Assembly: GCA_002869535.1 (NCBI GenBank)
Contig: PKUK01000008.1
Coordinates: 478,351 to 542,350, forward strand
Source: Arcobacter sp.
GTDB taxonomy: Bacteria > Campylobacterota > Campylobacteria > Campylobacterales > Arcobacteraceae
Direction: 5' to 3'
DNA: 64,000 nt
How positions within the stretch are numbered: position 1 is the stretch's first letter; each line of letters starts with the position of its first letter. This document shows, piece after piece, positions 53,403 to 63,217 of the stretch. A program made the translations under genes and the position numbers. The notes beneath the pieces are model-generated. The model was not told the DNA's origin. It did not search any database and saw nothing but the letters and a program-made list of their open reading frames with translations.

Positions 53403-55202
53403 TTATTCAACCGTTACACTTTTTGCTAAGTTTCTTGGCATATCCACGTCATTGCCAAGTCTTACTGAAATCTCCATAGAAAATAGTTGAAGTGCAACTA
53501 GCATCTCAAAAAACTCAAGCATATAGTGGTCACATTTACTTGTTTTAATAAAATCATCTGCCAATTCAAAATCCAAAGGAGAAACTGCACAAATAGTACT
53601 ATCTCTTGCACTTAACTCTTCTACATTTGATTTAATTTTATCATACAATAAATTTTGTGGCATAAGAGCTATTGTAAAAAGTTCAGGATCTGCTAAAGCA
53701 ATTGGTCCATGTTTCATTTCACCTGCTGGATAACCTTCTGCATGAAGGTATGAAATCTCTTTTAACTTTAGTGCACCTTCAAGTGCCAATGGGAAAAATA
53801 CATCTCTTCCTATAAAGAAAAAACCGTGACCATGAAGATATCTTTTTTATAATCTTTTAGTTTTTTCATGAAGATAGTCATGAACTTTAAGTGATTGGGG
53901 AACTTCTCTTAAAGCTTTTAATTCACTATTTAAACATTCAACGCTAAGTGAGTTTTTATATTGGGCGAAATATAGTGCCATCATCCATAAAACTACTGTT
54001 TGTGTTGAAAATGCTTTTGTAGAGGCAACTCCTTTTTCTATTCCTGCTCTTGTTAAAACAGAATAGTTAGCAACTCTTGTCATAGAAGAGTTGTCCACAT
54101 TACAAACAACTATTGATTTTAGTCCTGCTGTTTTTGCCATTTTAAGAGCTTCTAAGGTGTCGGCTGTTTCACCACTTTGAGAGATTACTATAAAAAGTGT
54201 ATTTTTGTTTAATAAAGGCTCTTTATATCTAAATTCACTTGCGATTTCCACACTACATCTAACTTTTGCTAAACGTTCAAAAAGGTAAGAGGCTGTAAGT
54301 CCTGCATGAAAAGATGTACCACAAGCACAAATTTTAATCTCTTCAATACCTTCAATTATAGATGAATCAAACTCTTCAAAATCTACCTTTTCATCACACA
54401 TTCTTCCAAGCATTGCATCACTTGTAACTACACTTTGTTCATGAATCTCTTTTTCCATAAAAAATCTATATCCATCTTTTTGTGCAAACTGTTTTGATGT
54501 AGGTAATACTCCCCATGAAATTTTTTAATCTTCAAAAAATTCAATCCTTTCAGCTGAAGCAACTCCCCCACAACCATCTTCTAAATATACAACTTCATTT
54601 GCAAGTCCTATTAAAGGAGCATCTGATGAAGCAAATAAAACTTCATTTTTTTCATTTCCACGAGCAATAATCAAAGGTGAGCCATGTTTAAAAAAATATA
54701 TATCATTTGGACATGATTTTGATATAAGAAGTATAGAAAAAGCACCTTCAAGTCTTTTAATAGTATTTTGAAATGAGGCTTTACAATCATTTAGCTTGTT
54801 ATTATAAAACTCAAATAGATGAACAATAACTTCCGTATCTGTTTGTGATACAAATTTATGTCCTGCAGTTTGAAGCTCTTCTTTTAGCTCTTTATAGTTC
54901 TCTATAATTCCATTGTGCACTACATATGAATATTCACCTAAATGTGGGTGAGCATTTAGTTCTGTTGGTTTACCATGAGTTGCCCATCTTGTATGACCTA
55001 TTCCTATATTATACTTATTTTGTGTACTTACTTTTTGTTCTAGATTTTTTAATTTTCCCAAAGCTTTAAAAACTTCAATTTTTTCACTACTTAATAGTGC
55101 AATTCCCGCACTATCATAACCTCTATATTCAAGCTCTTTTAAACCATCTAATAAAATATCTTCTGTTTTTTTATTTCCAATATATCCAACAATTCCACAC
55201 AT
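53403..55202 (-). pseudogene. glmS: Glucosamine-6-phosphate synthase gene with two in-frame TAA codons
   Basis: Read from ATG 55202, the frame spans 600 codons, the normal GlmS length, but has TAA at codon 226 (54527-54525) and codon 452 (53849-53847). All three parts are in one frame, so no bases are gained or lost. Part 1 has the glutaminase domain with nucleophile Cys2 (MCGIVGYIG), RWATHG and HTRWAT. Part 2 is the first sugar-isomerase domain (CGTSFHAGL, ISQSGETADT, STKAFSTQ). Part 3 is the second SIS domain and the end [11 protein letters not shown]. GlmS makes the first precursor of peptidoglycan amino sugars and is generally essential. The linking residues between the parts (KISWGVLPTSK and [11 protein letters not shown]) are well-formed GlmS sequence. 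Read error or mixed population should be ruled out first. Confidence 0.88.
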
Positions 55203-55305
55203 AAATAAGCCTTTTTTATTTTAAAAAGATATTGTACAAAAATATTCATTATATATTACTTTTAGTATTTTTTGATAAAATTCTTTTTTATTATTAGGAG
55301 TTAAT

Positions 55306-55893
55306 ATTAAATCATTTTTAAAAGTTGACAAAGATATCTTTTTTTCTAGCTGTGATACTTGTGAAGCAAGATGTTGTGATGGAAGAAAAGGTAGTACTTT
55401 TTGTCAAATAATTCTCGAAGACTTCGAAAATGTCTATAAAAATTTTCCTATTTTATTTACCTTTGGAGACATGGGATATCTAAAAGCAATCATATTATTA
55501 AGTGATGGAAAAAGTTTATGTCCATATATAGAAAATTTTAAATGTACCATTTATGAAATGCGTCCTACTGTTTGTAAAGCTTATCCGCTTAGTACCAATA
55601 TTGATAATATTGTCTATTATGATATAAATTGCCCTGGTATTAGTGAAATTGGAAGTGAAGTAATAAAAAATGGGGAAATTTCACCCTCTTTTGACTCTTA
55701 TATTTTTGATGATTATCAGACAAGATATATAAATACCCACAAAAAACTTGAAGAATTTAACAAAATCGTAGATTTTGAATTAGTAACTACAATCAATAAT
55801 AATAAATTTTATAAATATATAGGAAAAGAGATAAACCCCTATATTACAATGCATTTGGACTCTTTAAAACACTTGAAGAAGTATAATATATAG
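55306..55893 (+). CDS. YkgJ-like CxxCxxxCC zinc/iron-chelating domain protein, ATT start
   Basis: The protein is in the YkgJ family (putative zinc- or iron-chelating, often called Fe-S oxidoreductase-like). Cysteines are at C16, C19, C23 and C24 (SSCDTCEARCCDG), with further ones in SLCPYIENFKC and RPTVCKAYP. The first ATG in frame is at 55471, after the conserved cysteines. The frame is open up to a stop at 55276 and no ATG, GTG or TTG precedes the cysteines. ATT at 55306 has AGGAG five bases before it. ATT is a very rare start (used in E. coli infC), so this may be a mutated ATG. The 196 codons give a typical family length. Function is unknown. Confidence 0.72.
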   Translation: MKSFLKVDKDIFFSSCDTCEARCCDGRKGSTFCQIILEDFENVYKNFPILFTFGDMGYLKAIILLSDGKSLCPYIENFKCTIYEMRPTVCKAYPLSTNIDNIVYYDINCPGISEIGSEVIKNGEISPSFDSYIFDDYQTRYINTHKKLEEFNKIVDFELVTTINNNKFYKYIGKEINPYITMHLDSLKHLKKYNI

Positions 55894-55901
55894 ATAATAG
55901 T

Positions 55902-55930
55902 TTTACTTTAAGTTTACATTTGGATATAAT
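55902..55930 (+). promoter_or_regulatory. Promoter of a possible small transcript
   Basis: TATAAT at 55925-55930 with TTTACT at 55902-55907 gives a 17-base spacer. Transcription would start near 55937 and end at the terminator at 56078-56108, making an RNA of about 170 bases. Confidence 0.55.
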
Positions 55931-55959
55931 TACAGTATCAAAACGTGATGGAGGTTTAA

Positions 55960-55983
55960 ATGACAGGACTTCTACAGTGGTAG
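55960..55983 (+). CDS. Seven-codon frame MTGLLQW with strong ribosome site
   Basis: ATG 55960 is five bases after GGAGG (55950-55954), the strongest Shine-Dalgarno match in the neighbourhood. It reads MTGLLQW and stops at TAG. If the TAG were sense, the frame would run about 20 codons further. A small inverted repeat TGGTA/TACCA surrounds the stop. This could be a real micro-peptide, a leader, a damaged small gene or a part of an RNA. I do not recognise it. Confidence 0.3.
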   Translation: MTGLLQW

Positions 55984-56077
55984 AATTTATACCAAAATTT
56001 ATTGTTAATATTTAAAAATAAAAATGTTTTATTTTACTAAAACTTGAGCTTATAATGTAAATAAGCTTTAAAAATTA

Positions 56078-56108
56078 AAAAGGCTCTTCAAATGAAGAGC
56101 CTTTTTTT
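56078..56108 (+). terminator. Strong intrinsic terminator of the possible small transcript
   Basis: A 12-base stem AAAAGGCTCTTC/GAAGAGCCTTTT with loop AAAT is followed by a run of Ts ending at 56108. There is no known gene just before it except the tiny frame at 55960. Confidence 0.93.
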
Positions 56109-56142
56109 ATGGGTAGTTTCTTCTAAATAAGAGGAAATAAGT

Positions 56143-56195
56143 AGCTCTTTGCGACACGGTGGTGCTATCGCACATCACCTTAGTCTGCCAAAGCT
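56143..56195. ncRNA. Foldable, GC-richer stretch beside the groEL terminator (candidate structured RNA)
   Basis: An outer stem AGC..TTTG/CAAAGCT (56143-56151 with 56189-56195) encloses an inner hairpin GGTGGTG/CATCACC-like at 56158-56179. The segment is about half G+C in an AT-rich setting, and it lies in the 3' region of groEL on the minus strand. It may be a 3'-UTR element, a small RNA or a remnant. No known RNA family is recognised. Confidence 0.3.
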
Positions 56196-56221
56196 AAAAG
56201 AGTGAAGCAGTTCACTCTTTT
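56196..56221 (-). terminator. groEL terminator
   Basis: An 11-base perfect stem AAAAGAGTGAA/TTCACTCTTTT with loop of four bases lies nine bases after the groEL stop. On the minus strand it ends in TTTT. Confidence 0.88.
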
Positions 56222-56230
56222 AACGCTTTC

Positions 56231-58134
<1,904 letters not shown>

Positions 58135-58176
58135 TATATACTCTCCTATCAAGTTTATTTCTAATTTTTATAAGTT

Positions 58177-58203
58177 TTAGCACTCTATTTTTTTGAGTGC
58201 TAA
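58177..58203 (-). promoter_or_regulatory. Perfect CIRCE element (HrcA operator)
   Basis: TTAGCACTC (58177-58185), a nine-base spacer and GAGTGCTAA (58195-58203) match the consensus inverted repeat with no mismatch. HrcA binds it and represses groESL until heat or misfolded protein titrates it. The hrcA gene is not in this window. Confidence 0.98.
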
Positions 58204-58232
58204 ATTGTAATAAAATTTTTGATTTTTGTCAA
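58204..58232 (-). promoter_or_regulatory. groES-groEL promoter
   Basis: On the minus strand TTGACA (58232-58227) and TACAAT (58209-58204) have a 17-base spacer. The -35 box is perfect, unusual in this lineage. The CIRCE begins right after the -10 box, so HrcA binding should block RNA polymerase clearance. Confidence 0.9.
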
Positions 58233-58271
58233 GTAAATTGAGTAAAGATGACTAAGAGTTTGAGAACTATT

Positions 58272-59132
58272 TTATTTGTGTCTATTTATATATTTTATAA
58301 GTAAATTATTTAATGAATTATGTAGGTTTTCATCTAGTGAATTAAGGGTTTTTTCACACTTAAAAGCTAGTTCATTTGCGGCAGTTATGGCACCATCAAG
58401 TCCCAGTAAATTTACAAAAGAGTTTTTTGCTCCGTCATTGTGTGTAGTTTTACCAGCTTCTTCATCACTTTGTGTTTCATCAAGTATATCATCTTGGATT
58501 TGAAACAGAAGTCCAATATCTATACCAAAGTTATAAAGCTTGTTTTGAGTGGGCAAATCATAGTTTGCAATAATTGCACCCATTTTTAAACTTCCAGCGA
58601 TTAGTTTTGCAGTTTTGTGAATATGTAAAAATTCAAGTTGTGAAAGCTCAAGTTTTTGGTTTTCAAAAAAACAATCAATTGCTTGACCAATAATCATTCC
58701 ATCAATTCCACCATCACTTGCAAGTACTTTTACACACTCAATTTTTACGTCACTAGAAAGTGGAGCATTTGCTATTTTTCCAAAAGCTTCAGTATTTAAA
58801 GCATCGCCTACAAGTATTGCAGTTACTTCATCATACTTTTTATGTAAAGTTTCAAAACCTCTTCTTAAATCAGCATCATCCATAGCAGGTAAATCATCAT
58901 GTACTAAAGAGTAAGTATGTAGCATCTCTAAACCTAAAGCAATAGGAAGTGCACTTTTTACTAAAAGAGAGTTTTTAGAGTTTACTACACTTAATAAAAG
59001 CATAGGTCTAAATCTTTTTCCACCAGCATCTAACATAAGACTTAAGGCATCTTCAAAATGAGGATGAAAAGTTTTTGATGCTGGAAGATTTGATTTTAGA
59101 TAGTTTTCAAAAGTTTCTAAAAGATTATTCAT
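58272..59132 (-). CDS. ispA: Polyprenyl diphosphate synthase (farnesyl/geranyl type)
   Basis: This 286-residue isoprenoid synthase condenses isopentenyl diphosphate with allylic diphosphates. The first aspartate-rich motif is DDLPAMDD (about 78-85) and the second is QIQDDILD (about 212-219). The chain length cannot be read with confidence; the residues before the first motif and the size favour farnesyl or geranylgeranyl. It would feed undecaprenol and menaquinone tails. It shares its start with the ybaB-like stop and is last in a panD-ybaB-ispA run. Confidence 0.92.
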   Translation of the reverse strand: MNNLLETFENYLKSNLPASKTFHPHFEDALSLMLDAGGKRFRPMLLLSVVNSKNSLLVKSALPIALGLEMLHTYSLVHDDLPAMDDADLRRGFETLHKKYDEVTAILVGDALNTEAFGKIANAPLSSDVKIECVKVLASDGGIDGMIIGQAIDCFFENQKLELSQLEFLHIHKTAKLIAGSLKMGAIIANYDLPTQNKLYNFGIDIGLLFQIQDDILDETQSDEEAGKTTHNDGAKNSFVNLLGLDGAITAANELAFKCEKTLNSLDENLHNSLNNLLIKYINRHK

Positions 59133-59455
59133 TATTTATTTTGAGACGATGTTCCCATGCCACCCATCATGTTCATGGCCATCATTTTTTTATTTTCATC
59201 TGATTGTTTTATTACATCGTTCATAGCTGAGATTAATAAAATTTGCAAAGAGTCTTTATCTTCAAGTAAAGAATCATCAATTTGCAAATCAATTACCTCT
59301 GAGTTTCCATTAATTGAGAGTGAAATCATTCCACCTCCAGCTTTTGAAGTAAATATTTTTGAAGCATTATCTTCTTTTGCTTTATTTGCCATGTCTTGAA
59401 ATTGACCCATCATTTCATTTAGGTTTATTTTACTTAAATCAATACCATCAAACAT
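59132..59455 (-). CDS. YbaB/EbfC-family nucleoid-associated protein
   Basis: This 107-residue small protein has the YbaB-like DNA-binding dimer fold: a helix rich in M/Q ([14 protein letters not shown]), then [20 protein letters not shown], of which [12 protein letters not shown] is the typical beta segment. It ends in a methionine-rich tail ([11 protein letters not shown]). The start is ATG at 59455, five bases after GGAAG; a GTG six bases further upstream is in frame but less likely. It overlaps the 3' end of panD by eight bases. Confidence 0.85.
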   Translation of the reverse strand: MFDGIDLSKINLNEMMGQFQDMANKAKEDNASKIFTSKAGGGMISLSINGNSEVIDLQIDDSLLEDKDSLQILLISAMNDVIKQSDENKKMMAMNMMGGMGTSSQNK

Positions 59456-59831
59456 GGTCACTTCCTACTAATTCATTTGTAATTGTTGTGATATTATTTT
59501 TATCATCAACAAGCACAACTGTTGGTTTATAATTTTCTAATTCACTTTCACTATATGAGGCATAAGCAATCACAATTATTTTATCGCCTATTTCTACTTT
59601 TCTAGCTGCTGCCCCGTTTAGACACATATCTTTACTTCCAGCTTTACCTTTTATAACATAGGTAGAAAATCTTTCACCATTATTAACATTTACAATTTCT
59701 ACTTTTTGTCCAACTCTTAATTGAGCGGCTTGCATAAGCTCTTCATCAACAGTAATTGATCCAACATAATTTAAGTTTGCATCACTAACTGTTGCTCTAT
59801 GAATTTTGCTATAAAGCATATCGAATGTCAT
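59448..59831 (-). CDS. panD: Aspartate 1-decarboxylase
   Basis: This 127-residue pro-enzyme makes beta-alanine for pantothenate. Self-cleavage occurs between G and S in [12 protein letters not shown] (about 22-33), forming the pyruvoyl group on S25. [12 protein letters not shown] at the N-terminus has the active-site lysine region, and [16 protein letters not shown] is the C-terminal mark. It is the first gene of the overlapping panD-ybaB-ispA run. Confidence 0.96.
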   Translation of the reverse strand: MTFDMLYSKIHRATVSDANLNYVGSITVDEELMQAAQLRVGQKVEIVNVNNGERFSTYVIKGKAGSKDMCLNGAAARKVEIGDKIIVIAYASYSESELENYKPTVVLVDDKNNITTITNELVGSDHV

Positions 59832-59841
59832 ATATACCTCT

Positions 59842-60204
59842 TTATTTTGCTAAATTAATAGGTTCTCCCCAGAACTGTTCTGGTATTATAAACTCCTGAA
59901 CAGGATTCCCACCTATAATGTGTTCTTGTATAATTCTATCTATTTTTTCCTTAGATAAATTACAATACATAGTATGCCCTGGCTCAACAAGTAGTACAGG
60001 TCCCATTTGACATCTTCCTAAACATGAAGTTCTAATTGGTTGAACAGGTCCCATTAAACCATTTTCCATCAATTTTTGAGCCATATGATTAAATAAATCC
60101 CTTGACTCTTCTGTTACACAACTAGGTTTTGGCATACCTGGAGGTGCACTTTGTTCACATTTAAACATATAAAATGTTGGTTGAGGGATAACTGGCATTT
60201 CCAT
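59842..60204 (-). CDS. Thioredoxin-like [2Fe-2S] ferredoxin
   Basis: This 120-residue protein has four cysteines arranged as in thioredoxin-like ferredoxins related to NuoE: one in [10 protein letters not shown], one in KPSCVTEES, and two in [11 protein letters not shown]. The last motif C-x3-C followed by GP is typical. A fifth cysteine is in MYCNLSKE. It probably carries electrons or shuttles a cluster. It is 10 bases upstream of panD on the same strand. A redox partner is not evident nearby. Confidence 0.85.
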   Translation of the reverse strand: MEMPVIPQPTFYMFKCEQSAPPGMPKPSCVTEESRDLFNHMAQKLMENGLMGPVQPIRTSCLGRCQMGPVLLVEPGHTMYCNLSKEKIDRIIQEHIIGGNPVQEFIIPEQFWGEPINLAK

Positions 60205-60343
60205 TTGTTTGTTCCTTACTACATATAATTTTGCAAATTTTATCCAATAAATATTAAAGTCATCTAAAAACTCAATTTTAATAAAATATTAAAAACTATA
60301 ATACTATACTTTAAGCCCAATAAATGGTCAAAAAGGTAAAAGA

Positions 60344-60871
60344 ATGAAAAAATTATTTATGTTAGCAATTATGTCTGTGTTACTATATGCTACTAATCCA
60401 ATAGCAGTAGTAGAAACTACACAAGGTAAAATAGAAATAGAATTAAGACCTGATATGGCACCACTTGCAGTTGAAAACTTTACAACTCTTGCAAAAAATG
60501 GTTATTATGATAATCTTATTTTTCACAGAATTATAAAAAACTTCATGATTCAAGGTGGAGATCCAACAGGTACAGGAAGAGGAGGAAAATCAATCTGGGA
60601 AAAACCATTTAAGGATGAGTTTTCACCAAATGCAGTATTTGATAAACCAGGTATTTTAGCAATGGCAAACTCAGGACCAAATACAAATGGAAGTCAATTT
60701 TTTATTACAACAGTACCAACATACTGGTTAAATGGAAGACATACAATTTTTGGATATGTAAAAAGTGGTATGGATGTAGTTAAAAAACTTGAGAATGTAC
60801 CTGTATCAGGACAAAGTCAAGGGAATAAACCCCTAATTGACCAAAAAATCATCTCAATTGAAATAAAGTAG
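60344..60871 (+). CDS. Periplasmic cyclophilin-type peptidyl-prolyl isomerase
   Basis: This 175-residue enzyme has a signal peptide (about 1-16, ending LLYATN) and one cyclophilin domain. FHRIIKNFMIQGGDPTGTG (about 63-81) is the active-site strand with the catalytic arginine, and NGSQFFIT (about 122-129) is the second core motif. It speeds proline isomerisation in folding of exported proteins. It is convergent with the REC-PAS gene and shares a palindromic hairpin with it. Confidence 0.95.
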   Translation: MKKLFMLAIMSVLLYATNPIAVVETTQGKIEIELRPDMAPLAVENFTTLAKNGYYDNLIFHRIIKNFMIQGGDPTGTGRGGKSIWEKPFKDEFSPNAVFDKPGILAMANSGPNTNGSQFFITTVPTYWLNGRHTIFGYVKSGMDVVKKLENVPVSGQSQGNKPLIDQKIISIEIK

Positions 60872-60887
60872 AACTTCTACTTTATTT
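60861..60887. terminator. Shared palindromic hairpin between cyclophilin and REC-PAS genes
   Basis: A 13-base inverted repeat AAATAAAGTAGAA/TTCTACTTTATTT around one central base overlaps both stop codons. It is followed by T-rich sequence in each direction. Confidence 0.8.
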
Positions 60888-62248
60888 TAGTTATATATTT
60901 TTGCTAAAGTTTGAGAATCCACAGCATGCATAATTCTTTTCTCTAGCTGTTCTATTTTTTGTGTCTCTGCTTTTGCTTTATCTTTCCAATATTCTAACTT
61001 CTTAGATAAAATCTGAATATCAGAAGAGCCTTTTGATAACTTAAGTTTCTCAATCTCTTTTTCAAGTTGATCTATTTCTATATTTGATGCTATTTTAATT
61101 TGATTAATCTTTTTTTGAGAATTTGCAACAATATTTTCCATATTGTCTCTTAGTTTTTTCATCTCAATATTTAAACTTGCATTCTCTTTTTGGATTTTTA
61201 TTACATTAATCCCTTTGATATTTGATACATCATCTTTTTCATATTTATCAACTTTTGTTTTTAAAATATTTACATCATCTTTATATTTATCTAAGAGGTA
61301 TAGGTATTTCTCTTTGTCAAGCTCGACAGTTTTTAACTCTTCTTGTAGCTGTATTATTTGATTTTCTAAATCATTTATTTGTAAATTATTTTTTGCAAAA
61401 GTATCTTTTGTTTTTATAAAAATATCACTTTTTTCTTTCATCAAAGCAACTTGAACATCTCTTTGTTTTTTAATATCTTCAGTTATATCCCTTTGAATAA
61501 TTATAGTTCCATTAATATTTCCATCTTCATCATGGGAAGGTATCATATAAGTATCAAGCATTAAAACACTATTTTCTTTAGTTATTTGTTTTAACTTCCC
61601 TTTCCACATCCTATTATCTAAAACTTTTGCAAACATATTATTATAAACTTTTATATCAGTATCATGACTTCTTAAACTTAAAAACTCTTTTCCTATCAAT
61701 TCATCTTTTAAAAAACCAGAGAGTTTACAAAAGTGAGAGTTTACGTAAGTTATGTTCATATGAATATCAGTTTTTATAACTATACTATTTGCATCAATTG
61801 CTTTTTTGTATAAAGATAATTCATCATTTTTTCTTTTTATAATTTTTTTGACTAATAAATTTTCTGCAAACTCTTTTATTGATTCAAGTAAGGCTCTTAT
61901 GTCTATTGGTTTAACTGCGTAATTAACTACTTTTAATTTAATAGAATCCATCAAAAATTCTTTATCAGAATAGGCTGTTGCAAATATAACGCCAACTTCT
62001 TTATCAAACTCTCTGATTTGTTTTATCATTTCAATCCCAGACATTGTTGGCATATTGATATCACTTATTATAAGGTCGATTTTTTTTTGATTTTTTTTAA
62101 ATATCTCTAAGCCTTCAGCACCATTACTAGCACAAAAAACTTGAGAAAAGAAGTTTGTTAATAAAGAAGATAATTCTGTTCTCATTACATCATCATCTTC
62201 TACATATAAGATAGATATTTGTTTTAATAAGGTCTTATCTAAAGACAT
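60887..62248 (-). CDS. Response regulator with PAS domain and long coiled coil
   Basis: This 453-residue protein has an N-terminal receiver domain (about 10-125; acidic DD in YVEDDDVM, phospho-acceptor in LIISDINMP and lysine in YAVKPI), a PAS domain (about 150-265, with NITYVNSHFCKLSGF) and a long coiled coil (about 270-450). There is no histidine kinase, GGDEF, EAL or DNA-binding end, so the output is probably a protein-protein contact. It is the third gene of a cheW - receiver - receiver-PAS run. It may localise or organise a chemosensory complex. The family is not recognised in full. Confidence 0.85.
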   Translation of the reverse strand: MSLDKTLLKQISILYVEDDDVMRTELSSLLTNFFSQVFCASNGAEGLEIFKKNQKKIDLIISDINMPTMSGIEMIKQIREFDKEVGVIFATAYSDKEFLMDSIKLKVVNYAVKPIDIRALLESIKEFAENLLVKKIIKRKNDELSLYKKAIDANSIVIKTDIHMNITYVNSHFCKLSGFLKDELIGKEFLSLRSHDTDIKVYNNMFAKVLDNRMWKGKLKQITKENSVLMLDTYMIPSHDEDGNINGTIIIQRDITEDIKKQRDVQVALMKEKSDIFIKTKDTFAKNNLQINDLENQIIQLQEELKTVELDKEKYLYLLDKYKDDVNILKTKVDKYEKDDVSNIKGINVIKIQKENASLNIEMKKLRDNMENIVANSQKKINQIKIASNIEIDQLEKEIEKLKLSKGSSDIQILSKKLEYWKDKAKAETQKIEQLEKRIMHAVDSQTLAKIYN

Positions 62249-62653
62249 TTATTTTAACTTTTTGTTATTTATTAGCTCGATAAATTTTATGAAATCAAAT
62301 GGTTTTAGTAAATAATCATTTACTCCATACTCTTTTGCTTCTATCATATATTTAGATTCAGTATGGGCAGTCATTATAATAATTTCTAAATTTGGATATA
62401 AAGATTTTACCTCTTTAATCATCTCCAAGCCATTCATAACTGGCATGCTAATATCAGTAACTATGATATCAATATCATTAGCATGTTCTTTTAAAATAGT
62501 TAAACCCTCTTCACCATTATTGGCTGTCAAGAAATCTACTCCCAGCTTTTGTAAAGTTTCGGAAATAATATCCATTAAATCTTTTTCATCTTCAACGAAA
62601 AGAAACTTTAATTTTTTAAGATGGTCTATACTTTCTTGTAAGTTCTTTGTCAT
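62249..62653 (-). CDS. Single-domain response regulator
   Basis: This 134-residue receiver has FVEDEKDLMD (acidic pair), the phospho-acceptor aspartate in IIVTDISMP and the lysine in YLLKPF. The in-frame ATG at 62701 lies within cheW, and the ATG at 62653 is chosen because it follows the cheW stop by 13 bases and gives MTKNLQESI. The next gene starts immediately after its stop (TAAATG). It is likely a CheY-like or relay protein of the adjacent CheW group. Confidence 0.88.
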   Translation of the reverse strand: MTKNLQESIDHLKKLKFLFVEDEKDLMDIISETLQKLGVDFLTANNGEEGLTILKEHANDIDIIVTDISMPVMNGLEMIKEVKSLYPNLEIIIMTAHTESKYMIEAKEYGVNDYLLKPFDFIKFIELINNKKLK

Positions 62654-62666
62654 TATTTTACTTTCA

Positions 62667-63149
62667 CTATTCCAGTTCAGCTTTACTAACAACTGCTTCA
62701 ATATCCATGATTACTAACATTTCGTTATTATGAAGTCTAACAAAACCTTTCAAATACTTTGAAGGGATTGATGAACCTATATCAGATACTGGTGATAATG
62801 CTGATAAATCAAGTCTTTGAACATCATCAACTTTATCAACAACAATTCCAATCATTCTTTTATCTTTTGTTACAACTGCGATTACAGCAGTGTTTTGATT
62901 ATTTACAATATTTCCTGTCTTAAACTTAACTCTTAAATCAACAACAGGTACAACTTCACCTCTTAAATTAATAAGTCCTTTTATATATGAAGGCACGTTT
63001 GGTAAGATAGTTATCATTTCTGGATAAGTTAATATTTCTCTAATCTTAGGTAGCTCAATTGCGTATTGCATAGAACCTAATACAAACTTCATATACTCAC
63101 TTGTGTTTGCATAATCTATTATTGCGTCGTCGTTGTTTTGATTTTCCAT
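62667..63149 (-). CDS. cheW: Chemotaxis coupling protein CheW
   Basis: This 160-residue protein has the CheW fold: YMKFVLGSMQYAIELPKIREIL (family start, about 19-40), then IKGLINLRGEVVPVVDLRVKF-type segment, in which KGLINLRGEVVPVVD is the classic mark. It links chemoreceptors to a CheA kinase. Here it precedes two receiver proteins. No cheA or receptor gene is in the window, so it may act in the main array or a second system. The first residues are acidic. Confidence 0.94.
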   Translation of the reverse strand: MENQNNDDAIIDYANTSEYMKFVLGSMQYAIELPKIREILTYPEMITILPNVPSYIKGLINLRGEVVPVVDLRVKFKTGNIVNNQNTAVIAVVTKDKRMIGIVVDKVDDVQRLDLSALSPVSDIGSSIPSKYLKGFVRLHNNEMLVIMDIEAVVSKAELE

Positions 63150-63217
63150 ATGATCTGAACTCCTATTAGTAGTATGTTATCATTTTTTATTATATTTTAC
63201 AATATTTAGCTTAAATT

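Larger units (their letters stand above)
55894..56230. other. Non-coding gap with a promoter, a tiny frame, a structured stretch and two terminators
   Basis: This 337-base gap between the YkgJ-like gene and groEL has no gene of normal size. It does contain a promoter (55902-55930), a seven-codon frame with strong ribosome site, a perfect terminator, a GC-richer foldable stretch and the groEL terminator, each listed separately. The whole is consistent with a small-RNA or short-peptide unit read on the plus strand. Confidence 0.6.

Noticed and set aside
22891-54527. Reassignment of TAA to an amino acid or programmed readthrough
   Set aside because: TAA is the normal stop of most genes here, often inside terminators or start overlaps. 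Only four internal TAA codons are seen and they lack a common context.
53403-55202. Frameshifts as cause of the split glmS
   Set aside because: All three parts are in one frame and the total length is exactly that of GlmS, so substitutions, not indels, explain it.
55960-55983. Tryptophan-type attenuator leader peptide
   Set aside because: There is only one tryptophan codon, and no biosynthesis gene follows on the plus strand; groEL converges from the other side.
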